Shown here one piece after another: positions 1 to 6,917 of a stretch of DNA of 21,234 nucleotides. The translations under genes were made by a program, and so were the position numbers. Positions within the stretch are counted from its first letter, which is position 1, and each line of letters starts with the position of its first letter. The DNA is from Candidatus Atribacteria bacterium (GTDB lineage Bacteria > Atribacterota > Atribacteria > Atribacterales > Atribacteraceae). The notes beneath the pieces are model-generated. The model worked only from the letters and a program-made list of their open reading frames with translations, was not told the DNA's origin and searched no databases. The stretch covers positions 1 to 21,234 of the forward strand of contig PWXL01000044.1 in the NCBI GenBank assembly GCA_003561145.1, read 5' to 3'.

Positions 1-57
1 TTGAAGGATTCCAACTCCTCAATGGCGAATACGCACTTCTCCTTGGGCGGTATCACC

Positions 58-243
58 TCATGCTTTGCGAATTTTCCCGGCTTTCAAGCACGAAGTACAC
101 ACACTCACTTTTTTTGTTTCACCATCAACCTGTGCCCGTACGCGCTGTATGTTAGGTTTCCAGGAACGGCGTGTCACCCGGTGGGAGTGACTGATCTGAT
201 TTCCAAAAGACGGCTTTTTACCGCAAACAGAACAAATAGCCAT
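58..243 (-). CDS. rpmB: 50S ribosomal protein bL28
   Basis: The 61-residue product is a full-length bL28, a small protein of the large ribosomal subunit near the E site. It begins MAICSVCGKKP, has the family's SHSHRVTRRSWKPNIQ segment at about residues 19-33, and ends with a basic tail. Two CxxC pairs (C4/C7 and C49/C52) indicate the zinc-binding form of the protein. The ATG at 243 was chosen over an in-frame upstream ATG because homology starts there and AAAGGTGAG lies just upstream. The gene is the only minus-strand gene in the window and is divergent from rsmD. Its stop overlaps a short open frame that runs off the left edge. Identification is by direct recognition of the sequence. Confidence 0.96.
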   Translation of the reverse strand: MAICSVCGKKPSFGNQISHSHRVTRRSWKPNIQRVRAQVDGETKKVSVCTSCLKAGKIRKA

Positions 244-278
244 GGTGCAACCCTCACCTTTCTGAAAATGTCCGGATA

Positions 279-307
279 AATATAACATAACCTTTGTTCC
301 TTTTCAA
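279..307 (-). promoter_or_regulatory. Sigma-70-type promoter of rpmB
   Basis: Read on the minus strand, TTGAAA (307-302) is followed after exactly 17 nt by TATATT (284-279). TGT directly before the -10 also makes it an extended -10. Transcription would start near 272, giving a short leader of about 30 nt that includes the rpmB ribosome binding site. Confidence 0.7.
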
Positions 308-320
308 TCAAGGGTTCTTG

Positions 321-347
321 AACCGGGTTCTTTGTCCCGGTTTTTTT
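321..347 (+). terminator. Terminator-like hairpin between divergent promoters
   Basis: AACCGGG (321-327) and CCCGGTT (336-342) form a perfect 7-bp inverted repeat around an 8-nt loop, and seven T follow (341-347), the layout of a rho-independent terminator read on the plus strand. There is no plus-strand gene upstream in the window. GGTTC (314-318) can alternatively pair with GAACC (320-324), which would compete with the terminator stem. Both pairings are seen in the sequence; the function is inferred. Confidence 0.5.
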
Positions 348-355
348 ACCTCCTG

Positions 356-364
356 TGCTATAAT
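356..364 (+). promoter_or_regulatory. Extended -10 promoter reading toward rsmD
   Basis: TGCTATAAT is a perfect TATAAT box with the TGn extension. No good -35 is present at 16-18 nt (the position is occupied by the terminator stem and T-run), so it would rely on the extended -10. The start point would be near 371, about 350 nt before rsmD. Confidence 0.5.
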
Positions 365-370
365 TGGGTC

Positions 371-718
371 GGTTCCGCGGAGAAAAAGAGCTGCACGGTG
401 CCCGGGCAAGAAAGGTAGAAACAACAACGAATACAAAATTGATCGCTCTATAGGGGAGTTGGTTCATCGCTTGAAAATACAAGGCCCGTCTGGTAAATCC
501 CCCGGTTGATGACTTGGTATTTTCTTCCCCCACACCTACCGTGACGGGGAAAGCTGTATCCCTCTCTGAGGATGTTCTTCATCGGGGATGTGCGAAGAGA
601 GGCAGTTCGTTTTTTTTACCTGCCCGAGGAAGCCCCCATCCAGCTGTTGCATGAGATAGCACAAGCTGTTCAGAGGGTCAACCATTGAGGAGTGAAGGAT
701 TGATGAAGGGAGGTACTC
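371..718 (+). other. Long leader with coding-like fragments in shifting frames, no intact gene
   Basis: No recognised RNA family or complete gene is seen in this stretch of about 350 nt. Coding-looking pieces occur in succession: a frame ending at 509 (NNEYKIDRSIGELVHRLKIQ), a frame open from 475 to 654 (KARLVNPPVDDLVFSSPTPT), and a frame open from 545 to a TGA at 686-688 that contains GDVRREAVRFFYLPEEAP. The last has an ATG at 572 that would give 38 residues, but its GAGG abuts the start codon, so it is a poor start. The pattern suggests a gene broken by frameshifts, or sequence errors in one real gene. I cannot assign it to a family. Confidence 0.3.
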
Positions 719-1303
719 ATGGGATATCTTCGCCTCACTGGCGGATGTTGGCGGGGCAGGAAGATTTTCACGCCGCCTGGCGCACACGTACGCCCCATGC
801 AGGATTTTTTGCGAAAAGCCATATTTGATATTTTACGGGGAGAGGAAAAAGGGGCAATGATCGCGGATATTTTTGCAGGCAGTGGTTCGATAGGACTTGA
901 GGCTCTGAGCCGGGGCGCCCGGGGGGCGGTATTTGTGGAAAAGAATCATCGGGTGAGGGAGGTTTTGCGAAAAAACATCGCTCTATGCGGTATTGAGGAC
1001 AAGAGTATAATATGGGGAATAGATTTTTTCAAAATTAAATCCTTTCACGGGGTCTCGGTGTTGCCGGATATCACTTTTCTCGATCCCCCGTTTGCTGCTG
1101 ATCACCATAAAGTGTTACAGGCTATGAAATTTCATAGTGACATATTCAAGCGGTCGCTCGTAGTATACCGGTTTCCTGTGCAATATGGACCGTATGTGAA
1201 TGAGGAGGTGTTGCGGGTGCATACGTTTCGGCGGTATGGTGAAAGCCTGCTGGTTTTCGGTGAAGTTGAAAATAATGCTTCAAGTAGAGGTATAGAAACA
1301 TGA
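719..1303 (+). CDS. rsmD: 16S rRNA (guanine-N2)-methyltransferase RsmD
   Basis: RsmD uses S-adenosylmethionine to methylate N2 of G966 (E. coli numbering) in 16S rRNA during small-subunit assembly. The 194-residue product has the family layout: RPMQDFLRKAIFDIL at about residues 25-39, the SAM-binding motif I DIFAGSGSIGLEALSRGA at 50-67, and the catalytic DPPF at 122-125 in place of the common DPPY. The YGES motif near residue 172 is a usual end feature. The start ATG has GGGAGG 6 nt upstream. The TGA overlaps the coaD start as ATGA, so the two are translationally coupled. This rsmD-coaD pairing is common across bacteria. Confidence 0.95.
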   Translation: MGYLRLTGGCWRGRKIFTPPGAHVRPMQDFLRKAIFDILRGEEKGAMIADIFAGSGSIGLEALSRGARGAVFVEKNHRVREVLRKNIALCGIEDKSIIWGIDFFKIKSFHGVSVLPDITFLDPPFAADHHKVLQAMKFHSDIFKRSLVVYRFPVQYGPYVNEEVLRVHTFRRYGESLLVFGEVENNASSRGIET

Positions 1304-1797
1304 AGGTGATCTATCCAGGCACCTTTGACCCTGTTACCAATGGTCATTTGGATATTATTTCAAGAGCCAGTGGACTTTTTGAAGCGGTTATTGTGGCTAT
1401 CCTGGAAAATCCCCAGAAAAAGCAGCTCTTTACCCCCCTGGAGCGGAAGCAAATGATACAAGAATCAGTGGGAAACCTTTCGAACGTGAAGATTGAGACA
1501 TTTAACGGTTTATTGGTGCATTTTGTCCGTAGAAAGGGATGCCGGCTGGTCCTGAGGGGCTTGCGGGCGATTACTGATTATGAATATGAAACTCAACTGG
1601 CGCTTACCAATAGAAAACTGGCTCCGGAGATAGAAACAATATTTCTTCCAACCAGTACAGAGTATTCGTACCTGAACTCCTCGGTGGTCAAGGAGGTAGC
1701 TCGTTTTGGGGGGTGTATCAGGGGGTTGGTGCCGCCGGTCGTAGAAAGTAATTTGCAACAGAAATTTCGAGTACAACTTTCCCCCGAAAAACCGTGA
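1300..1797 (+). CDS. coaD: Phosphopantetheine adenylyltransferase
   Basis: CoaD transfers AMP from ATP to 4'-phosphopantetheine, forming dephospho-CoA, the penultimate step of CoA synthesis. The 165-residue length is typical. Diagnostic motifs are YPGTFDPVTNGHLD at 5-18 with the nucleotidyltransferase TNGH histidine (H16), RGLRAITDYEYE at 86-97, and PTSTEYSYLNSSVVKEVA at 117-134, the equivalent of the ISSS(T)xxR/K motif. The start overlaps the rsmD stop by 4 nt and has AGAGG upstream. CoA made here feeds the neighbouring Pta and ACP chemistry. The 100 nt after it, up to pta, carry no gene or clear terminator. Confidence 0.97.
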   Translation: MKVIYPGTFDPVTNGHLDIISRASGLFEAVIVAILENPQKKQLFTPLERKQMIQESVGNLSNVKIETFNGLLVHFVRRKGCRLVLRGLRAITDYEYETQLALTNRKLAPEIETIFLPTSTEYSYLNSSVVKEVARFGGCIRGLVPPVVESNLQQKFRVQLSPEKP

Positions 1798-1897
1798 AAC
1801 AGATGGTGTTTCCCTATCAGAAAGGAAGAGGAGCTGTCAGTGTACCCTCAGCGTGGCATGAGTACCAAGAGATGACGAAAAAAAGGGGCTAAGAAAA

Positions 1898-2893
1898 ATG
1901 AATGTAATCACCAGGATTCGCCAGAAAGCACGACAACTGGGCAAAACGGTGGTTTTGCCCGAAAGTGAGGATGAGAGAGTACTGAGAGCAGCCCGGGATG
2001 CCACTTCTCAACACATCGCATCCGTCATTTTGGTGGGGGAGCGGGAAACAATCACATGCAAGGCCGGTGACTTGTCGGTTGACTTATCAGATATTGAAAT
2101 TATTGAACCGGAGAATGATCCGCGGCGGGAAGAATACATTGAGGAATTATACCGGTTACGAAAAAATAAGGGAATGGATCGTGAAAAAGCCAATGAGTGG
2201 CTTCACAACCCCATGTACTATGCCTGCATGATGCTTCGGCAAGGTGCCGTAGACGGTGTCGTAGCTGGAGCGGTTTTGTCCAGTTCAAACGTCATTCGAC
2301 CAGCCCTGCAAATTATAAAAACAGCGCAGGGTATCAAGCTGGCATCCAGTTGTTTTCTTATGTTGCTTCCTGAACATTCTTCCGGAGAAGAGAAGGTTTT
2401 TCTATTCGCAGACTGTGGTTTCAATCCACAACCGAAACCGGAAGAACTCGCCCATATAGCGGTGACGACGGCGCGCACCGCTCAGCTCCTCATAGGTATA
2501 GAGGGAAAAGTGGCGATGCTCTCTTTCTCCACCAAAGGAAGCGCAACTCATGAAGCAGTTGATAGGGTCGTGGAGGCTACCCGTATAGCAAAAAAACTCA
2601 AGCCCGAATTGCTCATCGACGGAGAACTGCAGGCAGACGCAGCGCTCGTACCGGAAATCGGGAGACTGAAGGCCCCGGAGAGTGAGGTTGCAGGAAAAGC
2701 CAATGTACTTATTTTTCCCGACCTGAATTCCGGGAATATATCGTATAAGATAGCCGAACGGTTAGCCGGAGCTACTGCTATCGGCCCCATACTCCAGGGG
2801 CTTGCCAAGCCGGTGAACGATGTTTCTCGCGGCTGTAAGAGTGAAGATATCATCAACCAAATTGCGGTAACCGCTCTTCAGACCGAATTTTAA
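1898..2893 (+). CDS. pta: Phosphate acetyltransferase
   Basis: Pta interconverts acetyl-CoA plus phosphate with acetyl-phosphate plus CoA in the cytoplasm. The 331-residue protein is the short, catalytic-domain-only form. Family signatures include KTVVLPESEDERVLRAA at 16-32, KGSATHEAVDRV near the middle and DLNSGNISYKIAERLAGA in the C-terminal third. PVNDVSRGC near 305-313 carries the Ser-Arg pair (S310, R311) expected at the active site. AAGGGG lies 9 nt before the ATG. It sits 28 nt before ackA and almost surely shares its transcript. A phosphate butyryltransferase is less likely given these motifs and the ackA partner. Confidence 0.95.
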   Translation: MNVITRIRQKARQLGKTVVLPESEDERVLRAARDATSQHIASVILVGERETITCKAGDLSVDLSDIEIIEPENDPRREEYIEELYRLRKNKGMDREKANEWLHNPMYYACMMLRQGAVDGVVAGAVLSSSNVIRPALQIIKTAQGIKLASSCFLMLLPEHSSGEEKVFLFADCGFNPQPKPEELAHIAVTTARTAQLLIGIEGKVAMLSFSTKGSATHEAVDRVVEATRIAKKLKPELLIDGELQADAALVPEIGRLKAPESEVAGKANVLIFPDLNSGNISYKIAERLAGATAIGPILQGLAKPVNDVSRGCKSEDIINQIAVTALQTEF

Positions 2894-2913
2894 AGCGGGG
2901 CGAAGGAGGAGAC

Positions 2914-2925
2914 ATGAAACGATGA
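2914..2925 (+). promoter_or_regulatory. Three-codon mini ORF overlapping the ackA start
   Basis: AAGGAGGAG (2903-2911) is best spaced for the ATG at 2914, which would encode only Met-Lys-Arg before a TGA (2923-2925) overlapping the ackA ATG (2922-2924). The annotated ackA start is about 11 nt from the same ribosome binding site. This arrangement could set ackA initiation by reinitiation. The sequence layout is directly seen; any function is inference. Confidence 0.35.
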
Positions 2926-4127
2926 ATGTTCTGGTTGTCAATTGTGGCAGTTCAACCGTGAAATATCAACTCTTCCACATGGAAGAGGAAAACGGTGATA
3001 ATGTTATCGCAAAAGGAGTAGTAGAACGGATTGGGATAAGTGGTACCAACTTGGAATATCAAGCCGGTGACCGTAATATTGTAAGGGAGAAGGAAATTCC
3101 CGATCACCGGGTTGCTTTGGAATGGATAGTGGACATATTAACAGATCCAGATATTGGGGTTCTTGAAGACGTCTCCCAGATTGACGCTATAGGTCACAGG
3201 GTGGTACATGGAGGAGAACGTTTCACGGATTCGGTAATGTTGAACAAGGAAGTTCTGGACGTGGTGAGAGAATGCGCGGAACTCGCGCCTTTACATAATC
3301 CGCCAAACATACTCGGTATCGAAGCATGCCGTGACCTCGTACCCGGAGTACCCCAAGTTGCGGTGTTTGATACCGCATACCACGGCACGTTGCCGGAATA
3401 TGCATATATTTATCCTATTCCTTACGAATATTACCAAAAATATCGAATACGCCGTTATGGTTTCCATGGGACGTCTCATAAATACGTAGCCGGCCGAGCT
3501 GCGACAATGATGGGAAAAACACTTGGTGATTTAAAGCTGGTTACCTGTCACATGGGCAGCGGGGTGAGTTTTGCGGCCATTAAAAACGGAAATTCAATCG
3601 ACACCTCGATGGGTTTTACACCCTTGGAAGGCCTCATGATGGGGACGAGATGTGGTGATATTGACCCGGCTATTATCCTTTATATCATGGAAAAAGAAGG
3701 CTTGCGTACACACGACATGGACCGCATCCTAAACAAAAAAAGCGGTGTTTTAGGTGTATCGGGTATCAGCAGTGATACCAGGGATATCGAAGACGCCGCT
3801 CCTTCCAAACATCGTGCCCGGTTGACCCTTGAACTTATCGCCTATCGGGCAAAAAAGTACATTGGAGCATATCATGCCGTACTGGGGGGGCTTGACGGAG
3901 TCGTCCTGACTGCCGGTATTGGGGAAAATTCTTCATATATTAGAAAATCTATATTTGATGGCTTGGAGCATTTTGGAGTGACCATCGACGATGAAAAAAA
4001 TACCGTCAGAAGAAGGGAAGGGTTTATATCAACCGATGATTCCCGTCTGAAGGTGATGGTTATTCCTACGAACGAAGAATTGATGATAGCTCCGGACACC
4101 TATAGGCTGGTAACCCAGAGGGAGTGA
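2922..4127 (+). CDS. ackA: Acetate kinase
   Basis: AckA converts acetyl-phosphate and ADP to acetate and ATP, completing the Pta-AckA energy pathway. The 401-residue length matches the family. Visible signatures of the ASKHA fold are VVNCGSSTVKYQLF at 5-18 (N7), GHRVVHGGERF with the substrate arginine, FDTAYHGTLP with the catalytic Asp, RRYGFHGTSHKYV with the active-site His, HMGSGVSFAAI, TRCGDIDPAI, AGIGENS and finally PTNEELMIA with the Mg-binding Glu. The start chosen gives the standard MNVLVVNCGSS beginning. The gene ends in a GTGA that touches the next gene, so the operon continues. No missing key residue is seen. Confidence 0.97.
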   Translation: MNVLVVNCGSSTVKYQLFHMEEENGDNVIAKGVVERIGISGTNLEYQAGDRNIVREKEIPDHRVALEWIVDILTDPDIGVLEDVSQIDAIGHRVVHGGERFTDSVMLNKEVLDVVRECAELAPLHNPPNILGIEACRDLVPGVPQVAVFDTAYHGTLPEYAYIYPIPYEYYQKYRIRRYGFHGTSHKYVAGRAATMMGKTLGDLKLVTCHMGSGVSFAAIKNGNSIDTSMGFTPLEGLMMGTRCGDIDPAIILYIMEKEGLRTHDMDRILNKKSGVLGVSGISSDTRDIEDAAPSKHRARLTLELIAYRAKKYIGAYHAVLGGLDGVVLTAGIGENSSYIRKSIFDGLEHFGVTIDDEKNTVRRREGFISTDDSRLKVMVIPTNEELMIAPDTYRLVTQRE

Positions 4128-4132
4128 TGGCA

Positions 4133-4666
4133 ATGCGTGTATACATTGGCGACGTTAAAAAAGAGGTGGGTAGAACAGCCCGGGAAATATTGGAGGAAAC
4201 CTTTGATCCCTTTTCAGTTTTCGGAGAAAAGGTGGCATTCTCTTCTCCGGTAAAAGTGAACGTTGTATTGACCAATTGTGGGTCTGAACTCCTGGGAGAA
4301 GGAAAGGTACAAACAGAGCTGGTGCTTACCTGTTCCCGTTGCCTGGAACCGTTTGTACTTTCTTTTGAAGGAGCACTGCGCTTTGAGTTCCGTAACCTGG
4401 ACCTGATAGTACGGCCTTCAGACGTGGAAGCCGAAGCTGAGGAAGAAGGGGTACGGTATTTTCGCGATGACGACACCTCTGTGGATATAACCCGGGAGGT
4501 TTGGGAAGTTATTTTTATGAACTTCCCCATGAAGCCGTTATGTGACGCAGCCTGCCTTGGGTTATGTCCTTCCTGTGGCGGGAACCGTAACCGCGTTCTT
4601 TGCAGGTGTCGTGTAGATACCGAAGACCCCAGGTTTCAGGTTTTAAAAAAGTGGAAAAGCGGATAA
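4133..4666 (+). CDS. DUF177 / YceD family protein upstream of rpmF
   Basis: This 177-residue protein belongs to the DUF177 (YceD) family, nearly always encoded just before rpmF and linked in plants and some bacteria to 23S rRNA accumulation. Its mechanism is unknown. CSRCLEPF lies near residues 68-75, and the C-terminal third has CDAACLGLCPSCG and CRCRVDTEDPRFQVL, the cysteine-rich DPRF signature of the family and a probable metal site. In-frame starts exist at 4124 (GTG, overlapping the ackA stop), 4127 and 4133. I chose 4133 because GGGAG at 4120-4124 is spaced 8 nt from it. It is followed by a promoter region before rpmF. Confidence 0.88.
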   Translation: MRVYIGDVKKEVGRTAREILEETFDPFSVFGEKVAFSSPVKVNVVLTNCGSELLGEGKVQTELVLTCSRCLEPFVLSFEGALRFEFRNLDLIVRPSDVEAEAEEEGVRYFRDDDTSVDITREVWEVIFMNFPMKPLCDAACLGLCPSCGGNRNRVLCRCRVDTEDPRFQVLKKWKSG

Positions 4667-4693
4667 AATGAATCCGGCTTTTCTCGTAACCTG

Positions 4694-4711
4694 GCAAGCC
4701 GCGAGGTTTGC
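4694..4711. repeat. Inverted repeat over the rpmF-plsX promoter -35
   Basis: GCAAGCC (4694-4700) and GGTTTGC (4705-4711) pair over 7 positions with one G-T wobble around a GCGA loop. The right arm overlaps the -35 element. No T-run follows, so it is not an ordinary terminator. It could be an operator for a lipid regulator or an RNA hairpin; no regulator gene is in view. Confidence 0.3.
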
Positions 4712-4736
4712 AAAGGCACAAAAAGTATTCTATACT
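4708..4736 (+). promoter_or_regulatory. Sigma-70-type promoter of rpmF-plsX-fab genes
   Basis: TTGCAA (4708-4713) is separated by 17 nt from TATACT (4731-4736). The match to the consensus and the exact spacing are good. The start point would be near 4743, about 38 nt before the rpmF ATG, and would provide separate transcription of the ribosomal L32 and lipid genes. Confidence 0.65.
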
Positions 4737-4780
4737 ATCCTACAATTTTACACATGGACCATTAAGGGAGGAATACGTAA

Positions 4781-4960
4781 ATGGCCAATCTAACGAATAA
4801 AACATCACGTTGCAGAAGAAATAAAAGAAGGACACATTGGGTTCTTCAAGCTCCCAACATGAACGGATGTCCTCAATGCCACAAACCCAAGCTGTCCCAC
4901 AGGGTATGTCCGGATTGTGGCTACTATAAAGGGAAAGCTGTAATACAGGTCAAGGAGTAG
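4781..4960 (+). CDS. rpmF: 50S ribosomal protein bL32
   Basis: The 59-residue product is bL32, a small zinc-binding protein of the large subunit. It has the family features KTSRCRRNKRRTHW at 7-20, then CPQCHKPKLSHRVCPDCGYYKG at 30-51 (two CxxC pairs, C30/C33 and C44/C47), a zinc ribbon. AGGGAGG at 4765-4771 precedes the ATG. It is followed 14 nt later by plsX, the well-known rpmF-plsX pairing that joins ribosome and phospholipid synthesis. The start normally seen as MAVPK is here MANLTN, a mild divergence. Confidence 0.96.
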   Translation: MANLTNKTSRCRRNKRRTHWVLQAPNMNGCPQCHKPKLSHRVCPDCGYYKGKAVIQVKE

Positions 4961-4974
4961 GCCGGGTATACGGG

Positions 4975-5955
4975 ATGAAAATAGTCGTTGACGCAGGGGG
5001 AGGAGACTTTGCTCCACTTGAAATACTGAAAGGAGTGAAAGAGGCTGCCTCTTCGGAGTACTCATTGATTCTTATCGGGCCCCGTGAAAAACTCCTTCCG
5101 TATTGTGACACGCTGGAAATGGATGAAGCCGACTATCCCATAGTCGATGCACCCCAAATTATTGAGATGGATGAGCATCCCGCAGAATCGATTCGCCGTA
5201 AACCGAATTCCAGTATAATCCTGGGAATCCGCTTGTTGGCCGAAGAAAAGGCTGACGCCTTTATATCAGCGGGGAACAGTGGAGCATTCATGGCTGGGGC
5301 CTGGCTGGGTCTTTCCCGTATTGGAGAGATCGAGAGGCCGGCCATAGCTGCTTTGATTCCCAACTCGCATTCTTATACTGTACTATTGGATGTAGGTGCT
5401 AATATGGATTGTAAGCCCAAGCACCTCTTGCACTTCGGGGTTATGGGCGCTGAATATGCAAAAATAGTTCTGGGTACCGACCGGCCGCGGGTAGGTCTTT
5501 TGAGTATTGGAGAGGAAGAAGGTAAGGGAAACGAAGCTGTAAAATCAGCCTACGGGCTATTCAAGAGCCGCCTGAAACAACTCCATTTCGAATTCACCGG
5601 TAACGCTGAAGGACAGGATGTAGTGGCAGGGAATGTCGATGTGGTTGTTTGTGACGGTTTTACCGGGAATGCCCTGTTGAAATTCGGTGAAGGGCTCATT
5701 GAACTCATAGCCTGCAGTGTCACTGAACAAGTCCGTGGTACCGCAGTGGAAAGCAGATTGGAGACGGTGTGGAAGAAACTTGATCGCAGCGAATATGGGG
5801 GAGCTCTCCTTTTGGGAGTGGAAGGGATTTGCCTGGTGTGTCATGGAAAATCCCGTTCTCGAGATATAAAAAGTGCTATTCTCAGTGCGAAGGAGCTTAT
5901 CCGGCAAAAAATAGCCCTCCGGATCAGAAGCGGCCTTTCAAACCTGAATTTGTGA
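4975..5955 (+). CDS. plsX: Phosphate acyltransferase PlsX
   Basis: PlsX makes acyl-phosphate from acyl-ACP and phosphate at the membrane surface, the first step of the PlsX/PlsY route to phosphatidic acid. The 326-residue protein matches the family: VVDAGGGDFAPLEILKG at 4-20 (usually AMGGD), FISAGNSGAFMAG near 97-108, LLDVGANMDCKP near 137-148, SIGEEEGKGNE near 177-187, CDGFTGNALLKF near 226-237 and YGGALLLGVEG toward the end. The start has only a weak adjacent ribosome binding site, so translation is probably coupled to rpmF, whose end contains AAGGAG. The gene lies 17 nt before fabK. Confidence 0.93.
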   Translation: MKIVVDAGGGDFAPLEILKGVKEAASSEYSLILIGPREKLLPYCDTLEMDEADYPIVDAPQIIEMDEHPAESIRRKPNSSIILGIRLLAEEKADAFISAGNSGAFMAGAWLGLSRIGEIERPAIAALIPNSHSYTVLLDVGANMDCKPKHLLHFGVMGAEYAKIVLGTDRPRVGLLSIGEEEGKGNEAVKSAYGLFKSRLKQLHFEFTGNAEGQDVVAGNVDVVVCDGFTGNALLKFGEGLIELIACSVTEQVRGTAVESRLETVWKKLDRSEYGGALLLGVEGICLVCHGKSRSRDIKSAILSAKELIRQKIALRIRSGLSNLNL

Positions 5956-5972
5956 TCGAAAGAGGGAAAAAG

Positions 5973-6917
5973 ATGCGGACGCGAATCACTGATATTCTCG
6001 ATATTCGATACCCCCTATTGCAGGGAGGCATGGCATGGGTTTCAACCGCCTCTCTTGCTTCAGCTGTTTCGGAAAGCGGGGGGTTGGGTATTATCGGAGC
6101 GGGAGGCATGACCCCGGAAGAATTGCGGGAAGATATACGGGAGGTGAAAGCTTTGACGAATCATCCCTTTGGGGTGAACCTGATGTTGTTGTCACCGTAT
6201 ATCAATGAACACATTGAGGTTGTGAAGGAGGAATGTGTTCCCGTGGTCACAACCGGTGCCGGGAATCCGGGGTCTTTGATTAAGGAGTTTGCCGAGATCG
6301 ATATTCTCACCATACCGGTTCTTTCTTCCGTGATGCTGGCAAAAAGACTGGAGCGGGCAGGAGCGCGGGCTGTCATAGCAGAAGGTCTGGAGTCCGGCGG
6401 TCATATAGGCGAAGTTACCACCATGTGCCTGGTACCGCAAATGGTTGATGCCCTGGGCATACCGGTGATCGCTGCAGGTGGTGTTGCCGATGGCCGGGGA
6501 ATTGTTGCGTGTTTCGCCCTGGGAGCAGAAGGCGTCCAGATGGGAACCCGTTTTGTCTGCTCGCATGAGTGTGCCGTTCATAGGCATTACAAAGAAGCAA
6601 TACTGAAGGCGACGGACCGTTCTACCGTTACCACCGGTGGCGCAACCGGGCACCCGGTTCGTTGCCTGCGCAATAGATTGACACGCAAGTTTGAAGAAAT
6701 GGAAGGGCGAGGGGTGTGCCGGGAGGAAATCGAAAAGCTGGGAGCCGGATGTCTGAAGCGCGCCGTGTGTGACGGGGATGTGAACGAAGGATCAGTAATG
6801 GCCGGGCAAATATCCGGGCTTATACATGAGATCCAACCTGTGCGAGAAATAGTCGAGTCCATGGTGCATGATGCGGTTCAGACCATGGACACCCTGAACC
6901 AGCAGATGAAGGAATGA
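5973..6917 (+). CDS. fabK: Enoyl-ACP reductase II (FMN-dependent)
   Basis: FabK reduces trans-2-enoyl-ACP with NAD(P)H and FMN in the last step of the fatty-acid elongation cycle. The 314-residue protein fits the 2-nitropropane dioxygenase/NMO-like fold. It begins TRITDILDIRYPLLQGGMAW, then GGLGIIGAGG at 36-45, FGVNLMLLSP at 66-75, VTTGAGNPG at 92-100, EGLESGGHIGE at 137-147 with the histidine of FabK (H144), AAGGVADGRGI and VQMGTRFVCS. Upstream in-frame starts inside plsX were rejected because homology begins at 5973, preceded by AGAGGG. No FabI, FabL or FabV is in view, so this may be the enoyl reductase of the organism. A simple nitronate monooxygenase is less likely given the fab neighbours. 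Confidence 0.92.
   Translation: MRTRITDILDIRYPLLQGGMAWVSTASLASAVSESGGLGIIGAGGMTPEELREDIREVKALTNHPFGVNLMLLSPYINEHIEVVKEECVPVVTTGAGNPGSLIKEFAEIDILTIPVLSSVMLAKRLERAGARAVIAEGLESGGHIGEVTTMCLVPQMVDALGIPVIAAGGVADGRGIVACFALGAEGVQMGTRFVCSHECAVHRHYKEAILKATDRSTVTTGGATGHPVRCLRNRLTRKFEEMEGRGVCREEIEKLGAGCLKRAVCDGDVNEGSVMAGQISGLIHEIQPVREIVESMVHDAVQTMDTLNQQMKE

Noticed and set aside
1..56. Short minus-strand frame from GTG at 56 running off the left edge (VIPPKEKCVFAIEEL)
   Set aside because: Only 18 codons visible, no clear ribosome binding site and no family recognised; it may be the start of the gene after rpmB but cannot be supported.
364..385. T-box-like string GGGTCGGTTCCGCGG
   Set aside because: It resembles the T-box consensus only loosely, sits at the predicted transcription start rather than before a terminator, and no specifier or stem I is present.
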